From Zoogloea ramigera (GTDB taxonomy: Bacteria > Pseudomonadota > Gammaproteobacteria > Burkholderiales > Rhodocyclaceae): a DNA stretch of 64,000 bases. The stretch spans positions 39,322 to 103,321 of the forward strand of contig NZ_BJNV01000005.1 in the NCBI RefSeq assembly GCF_006539865.1, in the 5' to 3' direction. The first letter of the stretch is position 1. Each line of letters opens with the position of its first letter. A program made the position numbers and the translations under genes. Under the pieces are notes generated by a model. That model saw only the letters and a list, made by a program, of their open reading frames with translations. It made no database searches and was not told the DNA's origin. Below, piece after piece: positions 54,721-63,068 of the stretch.

Positions 54721-55179
54721 TTACGCCAGCGCCTTGGCGGCTTCGTGGATGGCAGCGCGGATGCGCACATAGGTGGCGCAGCGGCACAGGTTGCCCGCCA
54801 TCGCAGCGTCGATGTCGGCGTCGCTGGGCCGGCGGTTCTTCGACAGCAGGCCCACGGCGCTCATGATCTGGCCCGACTGGCAATACCCGCACTGCACCAC
54901 GTCGAGCTTGCGCCAGGCCTCCTGCACCGCCTTGCCGACGCGAGAGCCGTCCACCGCCTCGATCGTCGTGACCTTCTTGCCGGCCACCGCCGACACCGGC
55001 GTGATGCACGAGCGCACCGGCTGGCCATCCACATGCACGGTGCACGCGCCACACAGGCCCGAGCCGCAGCTGTACTTGGTGCCGGTGAGGAGCAGGGAAT
55101 CCCGCAGGGCCCACAGCAGCGGGGTGTCGGGATCGACATCCGCCTTCCGGGGCTTGCCGTTCACGGTGAGCTGGATCAT
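54721..55179 (-). CDS. (2Fe-2S)-binding subunit of the molybdenum hydroxylase (IorA-like)
   Basis: The 152-residue electron-transfer subunit has a plant-ferredoxin-like cluster motif ([17 protein letters not shown] plus a fourth Cys at VRSC). The C-terminal helical cluster domain has [10 protein letters not shown] and NLCRCATY. It has no signal of its own and is probably exported with the Tat-targeted large subunit. ATG at 55179. It is the first gene of the operon and is divergent from the AraC gene. Confidence 0.92.
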   Translation of the reverse strand: MIQLTVNGKPRKADVDPDTPLLWALRDSLLLTGTKYSCGSGLCGACTVHVDGQPVRSCITPVSAVAGKKVTTIEAVDGSRVGKAVQEAWRKLDVVQCGYCQSGQIMSAVGLLSKNRRPSDADIDAAMAGNLCRCATYVRIRAAIHEAAKALA

Positions 55180-55313
55180 CTTGAATCTCCGTTGGGGTGA
55201 AGCGTGTTGGTCTTGTCGGCGAGCCAAAAATTCCCGGCCGCCACCCCTCGAAATTTAGCCCATGGCAAACTCGAGCGCATTGCAGGATCCTGTGAGATTC
55301 TTGCCCGATCATC

Positions 55314-55326
55314 CAGACTTGGTCTG
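55314..55326. promoter_or_regulatory. Candidate operator dyad between hydroxylase operon and AraC gene
   Basis: CAGAC-TTG-GTCTG is a perfect short inverted repeat in the 209-base gap between the divergent genes. It could be a binding site for the AraC-type regulator or part of a promoter. Tentative. Confidence 0.3.
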
Positions 55327-55388
55327 AACGCGACGCCTTGCACCTCGCACAGGCTCAAGCTCACCAATGCCGCAGCGAAGGAAAAACC

Positions 55389-56309
55389 ATGAACCAATCA
55401 GGCTCTCCCGCCCCGGCGTCATCGGCCGCGCTCGAAACCGCGCGCCAGGCGCTCACCGAGATCATTGAACGATATTGCTCCGCAGATGGCCCCACCACCA
55501 CCGCCGTGCCGGGCCTCAGCCTGTTTCGCGCCTCGAGCACCAGCACCCCGATCTGCGCGGTGTATCGGTCGGTGCTGGCTGTGGCGGTGCAGGGCAGCAA
55601 GCGCCTCGCCCTCGCCGACGAGAGCTTCGAGTACGACAGCCGGCACTATCTCATCACCTCGGTGGATCTCCCCGTGATGGGGCAGATCACCGAGGCCTCG
55701 CCCGAGCGGCCCTACCTGTGCGCGGTGTTCGACATCGACCCCCGCAAGGTCGCCGAGCTGAGCAGCACCCTGCGCCTGGCCCCGCCCTCGGCCGGCAACG
55801 ACCCGCTCGGACTGGGCGTGAGCGCCCTCACGCTGCCGGTGATGGAGGCGCTGCTGCGCCTCGCCCGGCTGCTCGACAGCCCCCATGACATCCCGGTGCT
55901 GGCACCGCTCCACGAGCGCGAGCTGCTCTACCGGCTCCTCAGCGGCGAGCAGGGCCCGCGGCTGCGCGCCATCGCCGCGGCCGACAGCCAGAGCCACCGC
56001 ACCGCCCGCGCCATCGCGTGGATCAAGGAGAACTTCGACCAGCCGCTCTCCATCGACGCCCTGGCCGACACCGCCAACATGAGCAAGTCGTCGCTGCACC
56101 ACCACTTCAAGTCGCTCACCGCGATGAGCCCGCTGCAATACCAGAAGCAGATCCGCCTCCAGGAGGCGCGCAAGCTCATGCTCCTCGAATCGATCGACGC
56201 CGCCACCGTGGCGCGCCGGGTGGGCTACGAGAGCCCGTCCCAGTTCAGCCGCGAATACCGCCGCCTGTTCGGCGCCCCGCCCCTGCGGGATGTGGCGCGG
56301 ATGCGCTGA
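55389..56309 (+). CDS. AraC family transcriptional regulator (AraC_N type)
   Basis: The 306-residue protein has an N-terminal AraC_N-like domain and two C-terminal helix-turn-helix motifs (IDALADTANMSKSSLHHHFK and VARRVGYESPSQFSREYRR). This domain layout matches regulators such as YqhC that respond to aldehydes. It is divergent from the molybdenum hydroxylase operon and is probably its activator. ATG at 55389 is where homology begins. Confidence 0.88.
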   Translation: MNQSGSPAPASSAALETARQALTEIIERYCSADGPTTTAVPGLSLFRASSTSTPICAVYRSVLAVAVQGSKRLALADESFEYDSRHYLITSVDLPVMGQITEASPERPYLCAVFDIDPRKVAELSSTLRLAPPSAGNDPLGLGVSALTLPVMEALLRLARLLDSPHDIPVLAPLHERELLYRLLSGEQGPRLRAIAAADSQSHRTARAIAWIKENFDQPLSIDALADTANMSKSSLHHHFKSLTAMSPLQYQKQIRLQEARKLMLLESIDAATVARRVGYESPSQFSREYRRLFGAPPLRDVARMR

Positions 56310-56609
56310 GGGCGCCTGCGCAGGGCCCTCGCCGGAGCCCGCCAGCCTGCCTTGATTTACCGGAATGCGTGTGCTTGACTGAAGCATCCTGAATACCGGA
56401 AGACAGCGCCGGAGCCGATCTCCAGCCGCCTGGCATTCAGCGTTCAATGACGATAAGGCGCGCGCACGCCCAAGTGCATGGCTGGTTTCAAGGCCGCCCG
56501 CCTGCGTCGAGCGCCGGAACAAATCCCTCCGCTCACAAGCCCCGGCCCAGCCGGCCCGTCCACGGTACGTCGCGCTCTGCAATCGGCGGTAGCTGGGAAA
56601 GGCCATGAA
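56310..56609. other. Intergenic region ahead of the contractile injection cluster
   Basis: These are 300 bases between the AraC gene and the first injection-system gene. TACCGGAA occurs at 56358-56365 and again near 56394-56401, spaced about 36 bases apart. A convincing promoter was not recognised. The region must carry the start signals of the cluster or at least of its first gene. Confidence 0.4.
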
Positions 56610-57176
56610 ATGTTCATCGCTGGCGCAAGCGCAACCCTCCGACGCCTACTCGAAGACCAGCTGATCGCCACCGGGGGCCTCGACGGTTACGACGTCTCCC
56701 TGTTCTCCACGCGCCACTTCACCGGCTCGATCACCAACCGCGTCGCGCTGTTCCTGTATCGCGTCGAGGTGGACGAAGCCCGCCGCAACATCGACCTGCC
56801 CCGCCTCACCCCCACCGCGCCGCGCCGCTACGCCCTGGGGCTCGAGCTCCACTACCTGCTCACCGTGTGGGGCAAGCAGGCCGCCGAGGGCGAACAGGTC
56901 ATGCTGGCCCGCTGCATGGACATCCTCGACCGCCACGCCCTCGTCTCCGGCGCCCTGCTCGACCCCGGCTACGCCTGGGAGCCCGAAGACAGCCTGCGGG
57001 TCTCCATCACGCACCTGTCCACCGAAGACATGCTGCGCCTGTGGGACAGCCTCGAGCCGCCCTACCAGCTTTCCATCCCCTACGTGGTGCGCACGGCCCG
57101 GCTGGCCGCCCGCGAGCGGCCCGAGCCGTCGATCACCGACAGCCGCAGCCTGGCCTTCGTCCCCACGGTGCCGTGA
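56610..57176 (+). CDS. DUF4255 (Pvc16/Afp16-like) tail terminator protein
   Basis: The 188-residue protein shows the DUF4255 pattern: SATLRRLLEDQLIATGG, then VALFLYRVEVDEARRN, then LGLELHYLLTVWG. In Afp and PVC particles the homologous protein caps the tube/sheath end and sets its length. The ATG at 56610 has AAAGG about 8 bases upstream and marks the start of homology. First gene of the injection-system cluster; its stop overlaps the next start (TGATG). Confidence 0.87.
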   Translation: MFIAGASATLRRLLEDQLIATGGLDGYDVSLFSTRHFTGSITNRVALFLYRVEVDEARRNIDLPRLTPTAPRRYALGLELHYLLTVWGKQAAEGEQVMLARCMDILDRHALVSGALLDPGYAWEPEDSLRVSITHLSTEDMLRLWDSLEPPYQLSIPYVVRTARLAARERPEPSITDSRSLAFVPTVP

Positions 57177-58045
57177 TGCTCGCCCCCGCCGACACGCCGC
57201 TCGGCTGGGCGGCCCGCCACTCCCCCGAACGGGTTGTTGCGGTCGGCGTGCTGGCCCTGCGCATCCGGCGCTACCAGAGCGACGCGGCACCGCCGGGGCT
57301 GGCCGCCATCCCCGGCCTGCGCATCACCACGGTGCCCAACCACCCCGACCACCCCGAACGCCCCCTGTGGCATGAATCCACCGGCCTCTACGGCTTCCTG
57401 CGGCTGTCGCCCGGCGAGCTGCGCGTCGAGGTGGCCGACCCTGCCGGCCGCTTCCAGGCCCAGGCCGTCCTCGCCCAGGTGCCCGACCGCAGCGCGGTGC
57501 GCGAAGCCCTCGAAGCCGGCACGGCGCCAGCGCCCGGCAGCGCCAGGCCGCTGATGATCGACGTGGCCCTGCGGCCCGCCCTCGGCATCGCCCTGCCCCC
57601 GGGCACCAGCGCCGTATGGGGCGTGGTGACCGACGCCGGGCGCCCGGTGGCCGGCGCGCTGCTCGGCATCGCCAGCGTATTCCAGGGCGCCGCCGACACC
57701 ATCACCGGCATGAGCGGCCCGGACGGCAGCTACCTGCTGGTGCTCCCTTTCGAGGCCATCGACCGCAGCGTCAGCCCGCCGCTGCGCCGCTTCGAGCGGG
57801 CCCTCACGGTGCAGGCCCCGCGCCCGGCCCTGGCCAGCGCCCTCGCCCGCCAGGGCTTCCTGGCTGGCCAGCCGGCCGACCCCTTCACCCTCACGCCGGC
57901 CGGGCGCGCTGCGCTCTTCATGCCCCGTGACTTTCAACTGCGCGACTCCGGCGGCACCCTGCACCCGCAGGTGGGCGGCCAGAATCCGTTGGCTCCGGTT
58001 TCCGTCGGCGAGCAAGTCCGGCTGGATATCGAGTTGTTACCCTGA
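57176..58045 (+). CDS. Unrecognised injection-cluster protein with a carboxypeptidase-regulatory-like region
   Basis: This 289-residue protein was not recognised as a standard Afp/PVC subunit. The middle (about 140-200) reads as a beta-sandwich module of the transthyretin/carboxypeptidase-regulatory type (VWGVVTDAGRPVAGALLGI, GPDGSYLLVLPFEA). There is no signal peptide. It is translationally coupled to the DUF4255 gene (TGATG; a GTG three bases earlier is also possible) and 18 bases before the sheath gene. It is therefore probably structural or a chaperone of the particle. Confidence 0.7.
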   Translation: MLAPADTPLGWAARHSPERVVAVGVLALRIRRYQSDAAPPGLAAIPGLRITTVPNHPDHPERPLWHESTGLYGFLRLSPGELRVEVADPAGRFQAQAVLAQVPDRSAVREALEAGTAPAPGSARPLMIDVALRPALGIALPPGTSAVWGVVTDAGRPVAGALLGIASVFQGAADTITGMSGPDGSYLLVLPFEAIDRSVSPPLRRFERALTVQAPRPALASALARQGFLAGQPADPFTLTPAGRAALFMPRDFQLRDSGGTLHPQVGGQNPLAPVSVGEQVRLDIELLP

Positions 58046-58063
58046 CCAAGATGGAGGCTCGAA

Positions 58064-59920
58064 ATGCCTGAATACCTCGCCCCGGGAGTGTACGTCGAAG
58101 AAACCAGCTTCCGCGCCAAGTCCATCGAGGGCGTGGCGACCTCCACCGCCGGCTTCGTCGGCCAGGCCCGCTTCGGCCCCACCCAGGGCCTGCCGGTGCT
58201 GGTCACCGGCTTCGAAGAGTTCCAGCGCTTCTTCGGTGACGGCAACGACCTGCTGTTCGCCGGCGTGCCGACCACCAACCACCTGGCCCATGCGGTGCGG
58301 CTGTTCTTCGAGAACGGCGGCAAGCGGGTGTATGTGGCCCGCGCCTTCCGGCCCGCCGCGGGCGGCTCGGTGGACGACAGCCGCTCGGTGAGCCCGGCCG
58401 TGTCGGTGCTCGGCAGCGACCGCTTCCTGCGCGCCCGCTTCCCCGGCCGCGCCGGCAACGTGGTGGTGCAGGTGCAGGCGATCCGCAGCGGCAACCTGCT
58501 CACCGGTAGCGCCGGCAGCCGCAGCGTGATGGGCGTGCGCCTGGGTGACGTGGTCGAGGCGATCACCGCCGCCAGCGCCAAGAACCGCCTGGTGGCCAAA
58601 GCCGGCGCCGACGCCGTCGAGGCCGCCAACATCTACAGCGTCAGCTTCGACGCCGCCGGCCGGCCGGTGCTCACCAACGCCGCCGGCACCCTCGACCAGA
58701 ACGCCGCCAGCCTGCACTTCGTTCAAAAGATCACCGTCGACCTCAGCATCGGCCCCAACCTCGACGGCTCCACCGGCGGGCGGGTCGAAGCCATCCAGCG
58801 CGTCTCCACCCACCCCGACTCCGACCAGTTCCTCGGCCGCATCCTGCGCCACGAAGACCCCGCCGCCGGCATCGAGCCGCCCGCCGACCGCAGCCAGCGG
58901 CTGTTCTTCGACGCCGCCGCGGCCGGGCTGCCCAGCCTGCCGGCCCAGCGCACCAGCTTCGCCCGCGACCTGCTCACCGGCCTCGTCGCCGCCGCCCCGC
59001 TCACCCTTTCCGGTGGTAGCGACGGAATCCTCGCCGACAGCGGCGCCTTCACCGGCGGCGGCAGCGGCCATGACGCCAGCGGCCTGGCCGCGCTGGCCGA
59101 GATCGAGGACATCGCCATCGTCGCCGGCCCCGGCGCCGCCGCCCTCGCCACCCCCGACGACTGCCAGGCCGTGCGCGACGCGCTGATCTCCCACTGCGAA
59201 ACCCTGCGCTACCGCTTCGCGATCCTGGCCGGCCCCCGCGACGCCGACCAGGCCCTGATCCGCGAAGTGCGCGGCCAGCACGACTCCAAGTACGCCGCGC
59301 TGTACTACCCCTGGCTCGTCGCCGGCGCCCCCGGCGGTGCCCGCGAAACCGTGCAGTACTCGCCCGAGGGCGCGATGGCCGGCATCTACGCCCGCAGCGA
59401 CATCGAGCGCGGCGTGCACAAGGCCCCGGCCAACGAAACCGTGCGCGGCATACTGCGCTTCTCGCGCAACGTCAACAAGGGCGAGCAGGACGTGCTCAAC
59501 CCCGAAGGCATCAACTGCCTGCGCTTCTTCGAGGGCCGCGGCTACCGCGTGTGGGGCGCCCGCACCATCAGCTCCGACCCCGAATGGACCTACATCAACG
59601 TGCGCCGGCTGTTCATCTACCTCGAACACTCCATCGACCGGGGCACCCAGTGGGCCGTCTTCGAGCCCAACAACGAAGAGCTGTGGCTCAAGATCCGCCT
59701 GACCATCGAGGGCTTCCTGTACGACGTCTGGCGCAGCGGTGCGCTGCTCGGCGCGCGGCCCGAGGACGCCTACTTCGTGCGCTGCGACCGGACCACCATG
59801 AGCCAGTCCGACCTCGACAACGGGCGCCTCATCTGCCTGATCGGCGTCGCCCCCACCAAGCCCGCCGAGTTCGTGATCTTCCGCATCGGCCAATGGACCG
59901 CCGACGCCTCCATCATCTGA
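58064..59920 (+). CDS. Contractile sheath protein (Afp2-4/Pvc2-4 type)
   Basis: The 618-residue phage tail-sheath family protein opens with YLAPGVYVEETSFRAKSIEG. The conserved C-terminal core has RTISSDPEWTYINVRRLFIY and VFEPNNEELW, and it ends VGVAPTKPAEFVIFRIGQW-like (59834-59890). It should form the contracting outer sheath around the inner tube. GGAGG precedes the ATG. The tube gene follows 42 bases later. Confidence 0.95.
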   Translation: MPEYLAPGVYVEETSFRAKSIEGVATSTAGFVGQARFGPTQGLPVLVTGFEEFQRFFGDGNDLLFAGVPTTNHLAHAVRLFFENGGKRVYVARAFRPAAGGSVDDSRSVSPAVSVLGSDRFLRARFPGRAGNVVVQVQAIRSGNLLTGSAGSRSVMGVRLGDVVEAITAASAKNRLVAKAGADAVEAANIYSVSFDAAGRPVLTNAAGTLDQNAASLHFVQKITVDLSIGPNLDGSTGGRVEAIQRVSTHPDSDQFLGRILRHEDPAAGIEPPADRSQRLFFDAAAAGLPSLPAQRTSFARDLLTGLVAAAPLTLSGGSDGILADSGAFTGGGSGHDASGLAALAEIEDIAIVAGPGAAALATPDDCQAVRDALISHCETLRYRFAILAGPRDADQALIREVRGQHDSKYAALYYPWLVAGAPGGARETVQYSPEGAMAGIYARSDIERGVHKAPANETVRGILRFSRNVNKGEQDVLNPEGINCLRFFEGRGYRVWGARTISSDPEWTYINVRRLFIYLEHSIDRGTQWAVFEPNNEELWLKIRLTIEGFLYDVWRSGALLGARPEDAYFVRCDRTTMSQSDLDNGRLICLIGVAPTKPAEFVIFRIGQWTADASII

Positions 59921-59962
59921 GCGCCCCGGCGGCGCTAACCGTATCCTCAAAGGAGACCCGCA

Positions 59963-60418
59963 ATGGCCACCCTGCGTGAAGACCCCTACGGCCCGTTCAA
60001 CTTCAAGGTCACCATCAGCCCGGCCAGCGGCGGCGAGTTCCGCGGCGGGTTTTCGGACGTCTCGGGCCTCAACACCGAGATCACCCACGCCGACTACCGC
60101 GAGGGCACCGACCCCGCCAACCGGCCGCGCAAGGTGCCGCTGATGTACAAGGCCGGCGACGTGACCCTCAAGCGCGGCCTGATCGCCTCCCTCGACCTCT
60201 GGAACTGGGTCAACCAGGTGCGCCGCGGCAACATGGACGCCCGCGCCACCGTGGTCATCCAGCTCCTGAGCGAAGACCACGCCGCCACCGTCGCATCCTG
60301 GAAGCTCATCAACGCCCGCCCCTCCAAATGGACCGGCCCGACCCTGGCCGCCAAGGGCGGCTCCGACGTGGCGATGGAAGAGCTCACCCTAGTCTGCGAG
60401 GACCTGGAGTTCGAGTGA
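59963..60418 (+). CDS. Inner tube protein (Afp1/Pvc1, gp19 family)
   Basis: The 151-residue T4 gp19-like tail tube protein opens with DPYGPFNFKVTISPASGGEF. It then has FSDVSGLNTEITHADYREG, KVPLMYKAGDVTLKRGL and the closing MEELTLVCEDLEFE. Hexameric rings of it would stack to form the inner tube of the particle. AAAGGAG lies ahead of the ATG. It sits between the two sheath genes, as in related injection systems. Confidence 0.94.
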   Translation: MATLREDPYGPFNFKVTISPASGGEFRGGFSDVSGLNTEITHADYREGTDPANRPRKVPLMYKAGDVTLKRGLIASLDLWNWVNQVRRGNMDARATVVIQLLSEDHAATVASWKLINARPSKWTGPTLAAKGGSDVAMEELTLVCEDLEFE

Positions 60419-60489
60419 GCCGGAGCGGAGCCCACCATGCGCCTCCCACCCGCCACCCGCCGCCCGCCCGCTGACGCGAGGGCCCGGCC

Positions 60490-62586
60490 ATGAGCATCGC
60501 GCTCCAGGGCAGCCTGTGGCGCCCCGGCCTGCCGCCCGGCGTCTACGAGGAGAAACCCGCCGTCGCCACCCGGCCGCGGGTGCGCCTTGATGTCGCCGCG
60601 CTGATCGGGCTGGCCGAACGGGGGCCGGTGAACACCCCGGTCGCCATCGACGACGCGCGGCAGTTCGAGGCCCTCTTCGGCCGCGCGCTGCCCGGGCTCA
60701 ACCTGCCGCTGGCGGTGCGCCTGTTCTTCGCCAACGGCGGCCGGCGCTGCGTGGTGGTGCGCTGCGTCGACCACCGCAACGTGCGCACCGCCCGCCTGCT
60801 GCTGCCCGGCCTCAAGGCCGTGCGGGGGCACTCCCGCCGCCAGGCGCGCATCGCCGCCCGCAACCCGGGCAGCTGGGGCAACCGGCTCGAGGTGCGCTGC
60901 CGCATCGTCCAGCGCCCCCTCGCGCTGGGCTTCGACGACGCCACCGGCAGCGTGCTGATCCCACCCGACCGCCCCACCGTCGGCGCCACCCTGCGCCTCC
61001 TGGGCCACCCGGCCAGCCCCGGCGGCACGCCGCGCAGCCGCATCTTCCGCGTCGCCGCGCCCGACGCCGCCAGCCCTAATCGCCAGCCGGTGCTCGTGCC
61101 GCGCCTCACCCACCCCTTCCTCGACCGGCAGCTGCTGCAAAGCGCCGTCGAGCTCACCTTGCGCCTCGACGTCTTCCTCGACGGCCGGCTGGTGGAGACC
61201 TGGGACGACGCCGCCCTGCACCCCGACCACCCCCGCTACCTGCCCCGCCTGCTCGGCCGACGCAGCGCCGCCGAAGCCCTGCGCCCGCCGCGCCTCGACC
61301 TCCCCGACCCCGAAAACCCCACCGCCGAGGCCGACCGCCTGTGGGGCGACGGCGATGCCCCGTGGGGCTCCGAATACCTGCGCCCGAGCGCGCTCCTGCG
61401 CGACACCTGGCTGATCCCCGGCAAGGCCCTGCTCGCCACGCCCGCCGGCCTGCTGCTGTCGGCCGCCGAGATGCCCGCCTCCCGCCACGGCCGCGACGCC
61501 ACCGCCACCACCGAACGGCGCCACTTCTTCGACCCCACCGAGATGGACGCCGACGACGTGGCCGAGGATTCCGACCACCGCTTCGTGGCCTTCCTGTCCC
61601 GCCCCGGCGCCCTCGCCGCGCTCGACAGCTGGGACCAGGCCTTCCCCTTCGAGCCGATCGCGCTGGTGAGCCTGCCCGACCTGCTCCACCCGACCCCGCC
61701 CGAAGCCGTCACCGACGGCCCGCCGATGCCGCCCGAGCAACCCTGCTTCGGCACCGTCTGCGCCCTCGCCCCGGCCACGCGCACGGTGCACGCCCTCGAC
61801 TACCCGCGGCTCGGCTTCGACGCCGCCTCGCTGCAGTATGCCCAGCGCCAGCTCGTCGACGCCTGCGAGGCCCGCGGCGGGCGCATCGCACTGCTCGACC
61901 TGCCGCCCGGGCTGCGCGCCGGCGACATCGTGCAGTGGCGCCACGCCCTCGCCAGCAGCCGCGCCGCGCTGTACACGCCCTGGCTGCGGGTGGACGCCGA
62001 CGGCAGCGCGCGCACCGTGCCGCCCTCCGCCGCCGCCTGCGGCATCACCGCCCAGCTCGAAAGCCAGGTCGGCGTGTGGGGCGCGCCGGCCAACCGCCCG
62101 GTGCTCGGCGCCTTCGCCCGGGCCGACGACGCCGGCCTGCCCGAGCCCGGCTTTTTGTTCGAAGAGCGTATCGACGAGATCCGCCGCACCGAACGCGGCC
62201 TGATGCTGCTCGGCGCCCGCAGCACCGCCACCGACCGCGACTGGACCCACCTTTCGGTGCGCCGCCTGATCGACTGGCTCGAGGCCCAGCTCGCCGCCGA
62301 CCTGGCCTGGGCACCCTTCGAGCCCAACGACGCCCTGCTGTGGTCGGCCATGGCCAACACCGCCCGGCGCCGCCTGCAGGCCCTGTTCGACGCCGGCGCG
62401 CTGGCCGGCCGCACGACCGGTGACAGCTTCTTCATACGCTGCGACGCCAGCACCCACACCCAGGGCGATCTCGACGCCGGCCGGGCCATCCTGCAGGTGG
62501 GCGTCGCCCCGGCGGTGCCGGCCGAATTCATCGTCTTCCGCCTGCTCCGCCACGGCGCCGACGAACCCCGCATCGAGGTGGTCTGA
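60490..62586 (+). CDS. Second, divergent contractile sheath protein
   Basis: The 698-residue sheath-family protein is about 80 residues longer than the first. N-terminal features (LPPGVYEEKPAVATRPRVRL) and C-terminal core (DRDWTHLSVRRLIDWLEA, FEPNDALLW, VGVAPAVPAEFIVFRLL) are kept, while the middle part is different and enlarged. It may form a baseplate-proximal or special sheath ring. GAGGG lies upstream of the ATG. Its stop overlaps the next start (TGATG). Confidence 0.9.
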   Translation: MSIALQGSLWRPGLPPGVYEEKPAVATRPRVRLDVAALIGLAERGPVNTPVAIDDARQFEALFGRALPGLNLPLAVRLFFANGGRRCVVVRCVDHRNVRTARLLLPGLKAVRGHSRRQARIAARNPGSWGNRLEVRCRIVQRPLALGFDDATGSVLIPPDRPTVGATLRLLGHPASPGGTPRSRIFRVAAPDAASPNRQPVLVPRLTHPFLDRQLLQSAVELTLRLDVFLDGRLVETWDDAALHPDHPRYLPRLLGRRSAAEALRPPRLDLPDPENPTAEADRLWGDGDAPWGSEYLRPSALLRDTWLIPGKALLATPAGLLLSAAEMPASRHGRDATATTERRHFFDPTEMDADDVAEDSDHRFVAFLSRPGALAALDSWDQAFPFEPIALVSLPDLLHPTPPEAVTDGPPMPPEQPCFGTVCALAPATRTVHALDYPRLGFDAASLQYAQRQLVDACEARGGRIALLDLPPGLRAGDIVQWRHALASSRAALYTPWLRVDADGSARTVPPSAAACGITAQLESQVGVWGAPANRPVLGAFARADDAGLPEPGFLFEERIDEIRRTERGLMLLGARSTATDRDWTHLSVRRLIDWLEAQLAADLAWAPFEPNDALLWSAMANTARRRLQALFDAGALAGRTTGDSFFIRCDASTHTQGDLDAGRAILQVGVAPAVPAEFIVFRLLRHGADEPRIEVV

Positions 62587-63068
62587 TGTCCGCCGACACC
62601 CTGCTCACCAATTTCAACTTCGCCGTGCAGATCGAGCTGTCGGGCCTCGGCGGCGACGAGGGGCTGGCCCAGGGCGCCCGCCGCGCCGCCTTCTCCGAGG
62701 TGCAGGGGCTGGAGATCACCCTCGAGCCGGTGAGCTTCCGCGAGGGCGGCTACAACCTCGGCGCCCGTCAGCTGGTCGGCAAGGCCACCCACCCGCCGCT
62801 GGTGCTCAAACGCGGCCTGTCCCTCGACCCGGCCTTCTGGGCCTGGGTGCAGCGCTGCACCAACGGCAGCTTTCCGCTGCCTTATGTGTCGGGCACCGTC
62901 CGCATCTTCCAGGCCAGCGGCAGCAGCTCGCAGCCCGGTGTGTGGCGCTTCGAGAACGGCATCGTCAACCGCGTCAAAGCGGCCGATCTCAACGCCACCG
63001 GCGGCCGCGAGGTCGCCCTCGAAGAGCTGCACATCGTCCACGAAGGCCTGAGCCGGGAGACGCCATGA
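62586..63068 (+). CDS. Second tube-like protein (Afp5/Pvc5 type)
   Basis: The 160-residue gp19-family protein opens with LLTNFNFAVQIELSGLGGDE. It then has FSEVQGLEITLEPVSFREGG, PPLVLKRGLSLDPAFWAWVQ and VALEELHIVHEGLSRE. Proteins in this position join the tube to the baseplate spike. It overlaps both neighbours by 1-4 bases, so it is strictly co-translated with them. Confidence 0.92.
   Translation: MSADTLLTNFNFAVQIELSGLGGDEGLAQGARRAAFSEVQGLEITLEPVSFREGGYNLGARQLVGKATHPPLVLKRGLSLDPAFWAWVQRCTNGSFPLPYVSGTVRIFQASGSSSQPGVWRFENGIVNRVKAADLNATGGREVALEELHIVHEGLSRETP

Noticed and set aside
52533..54866. Long plus-strand frame opposite the molybdenum hydroxylase gene
   Set aside because: It is a shadow of the minus-strand catalytic subunit, which has Tat signal, cofactor motifs and catalytic Glu.
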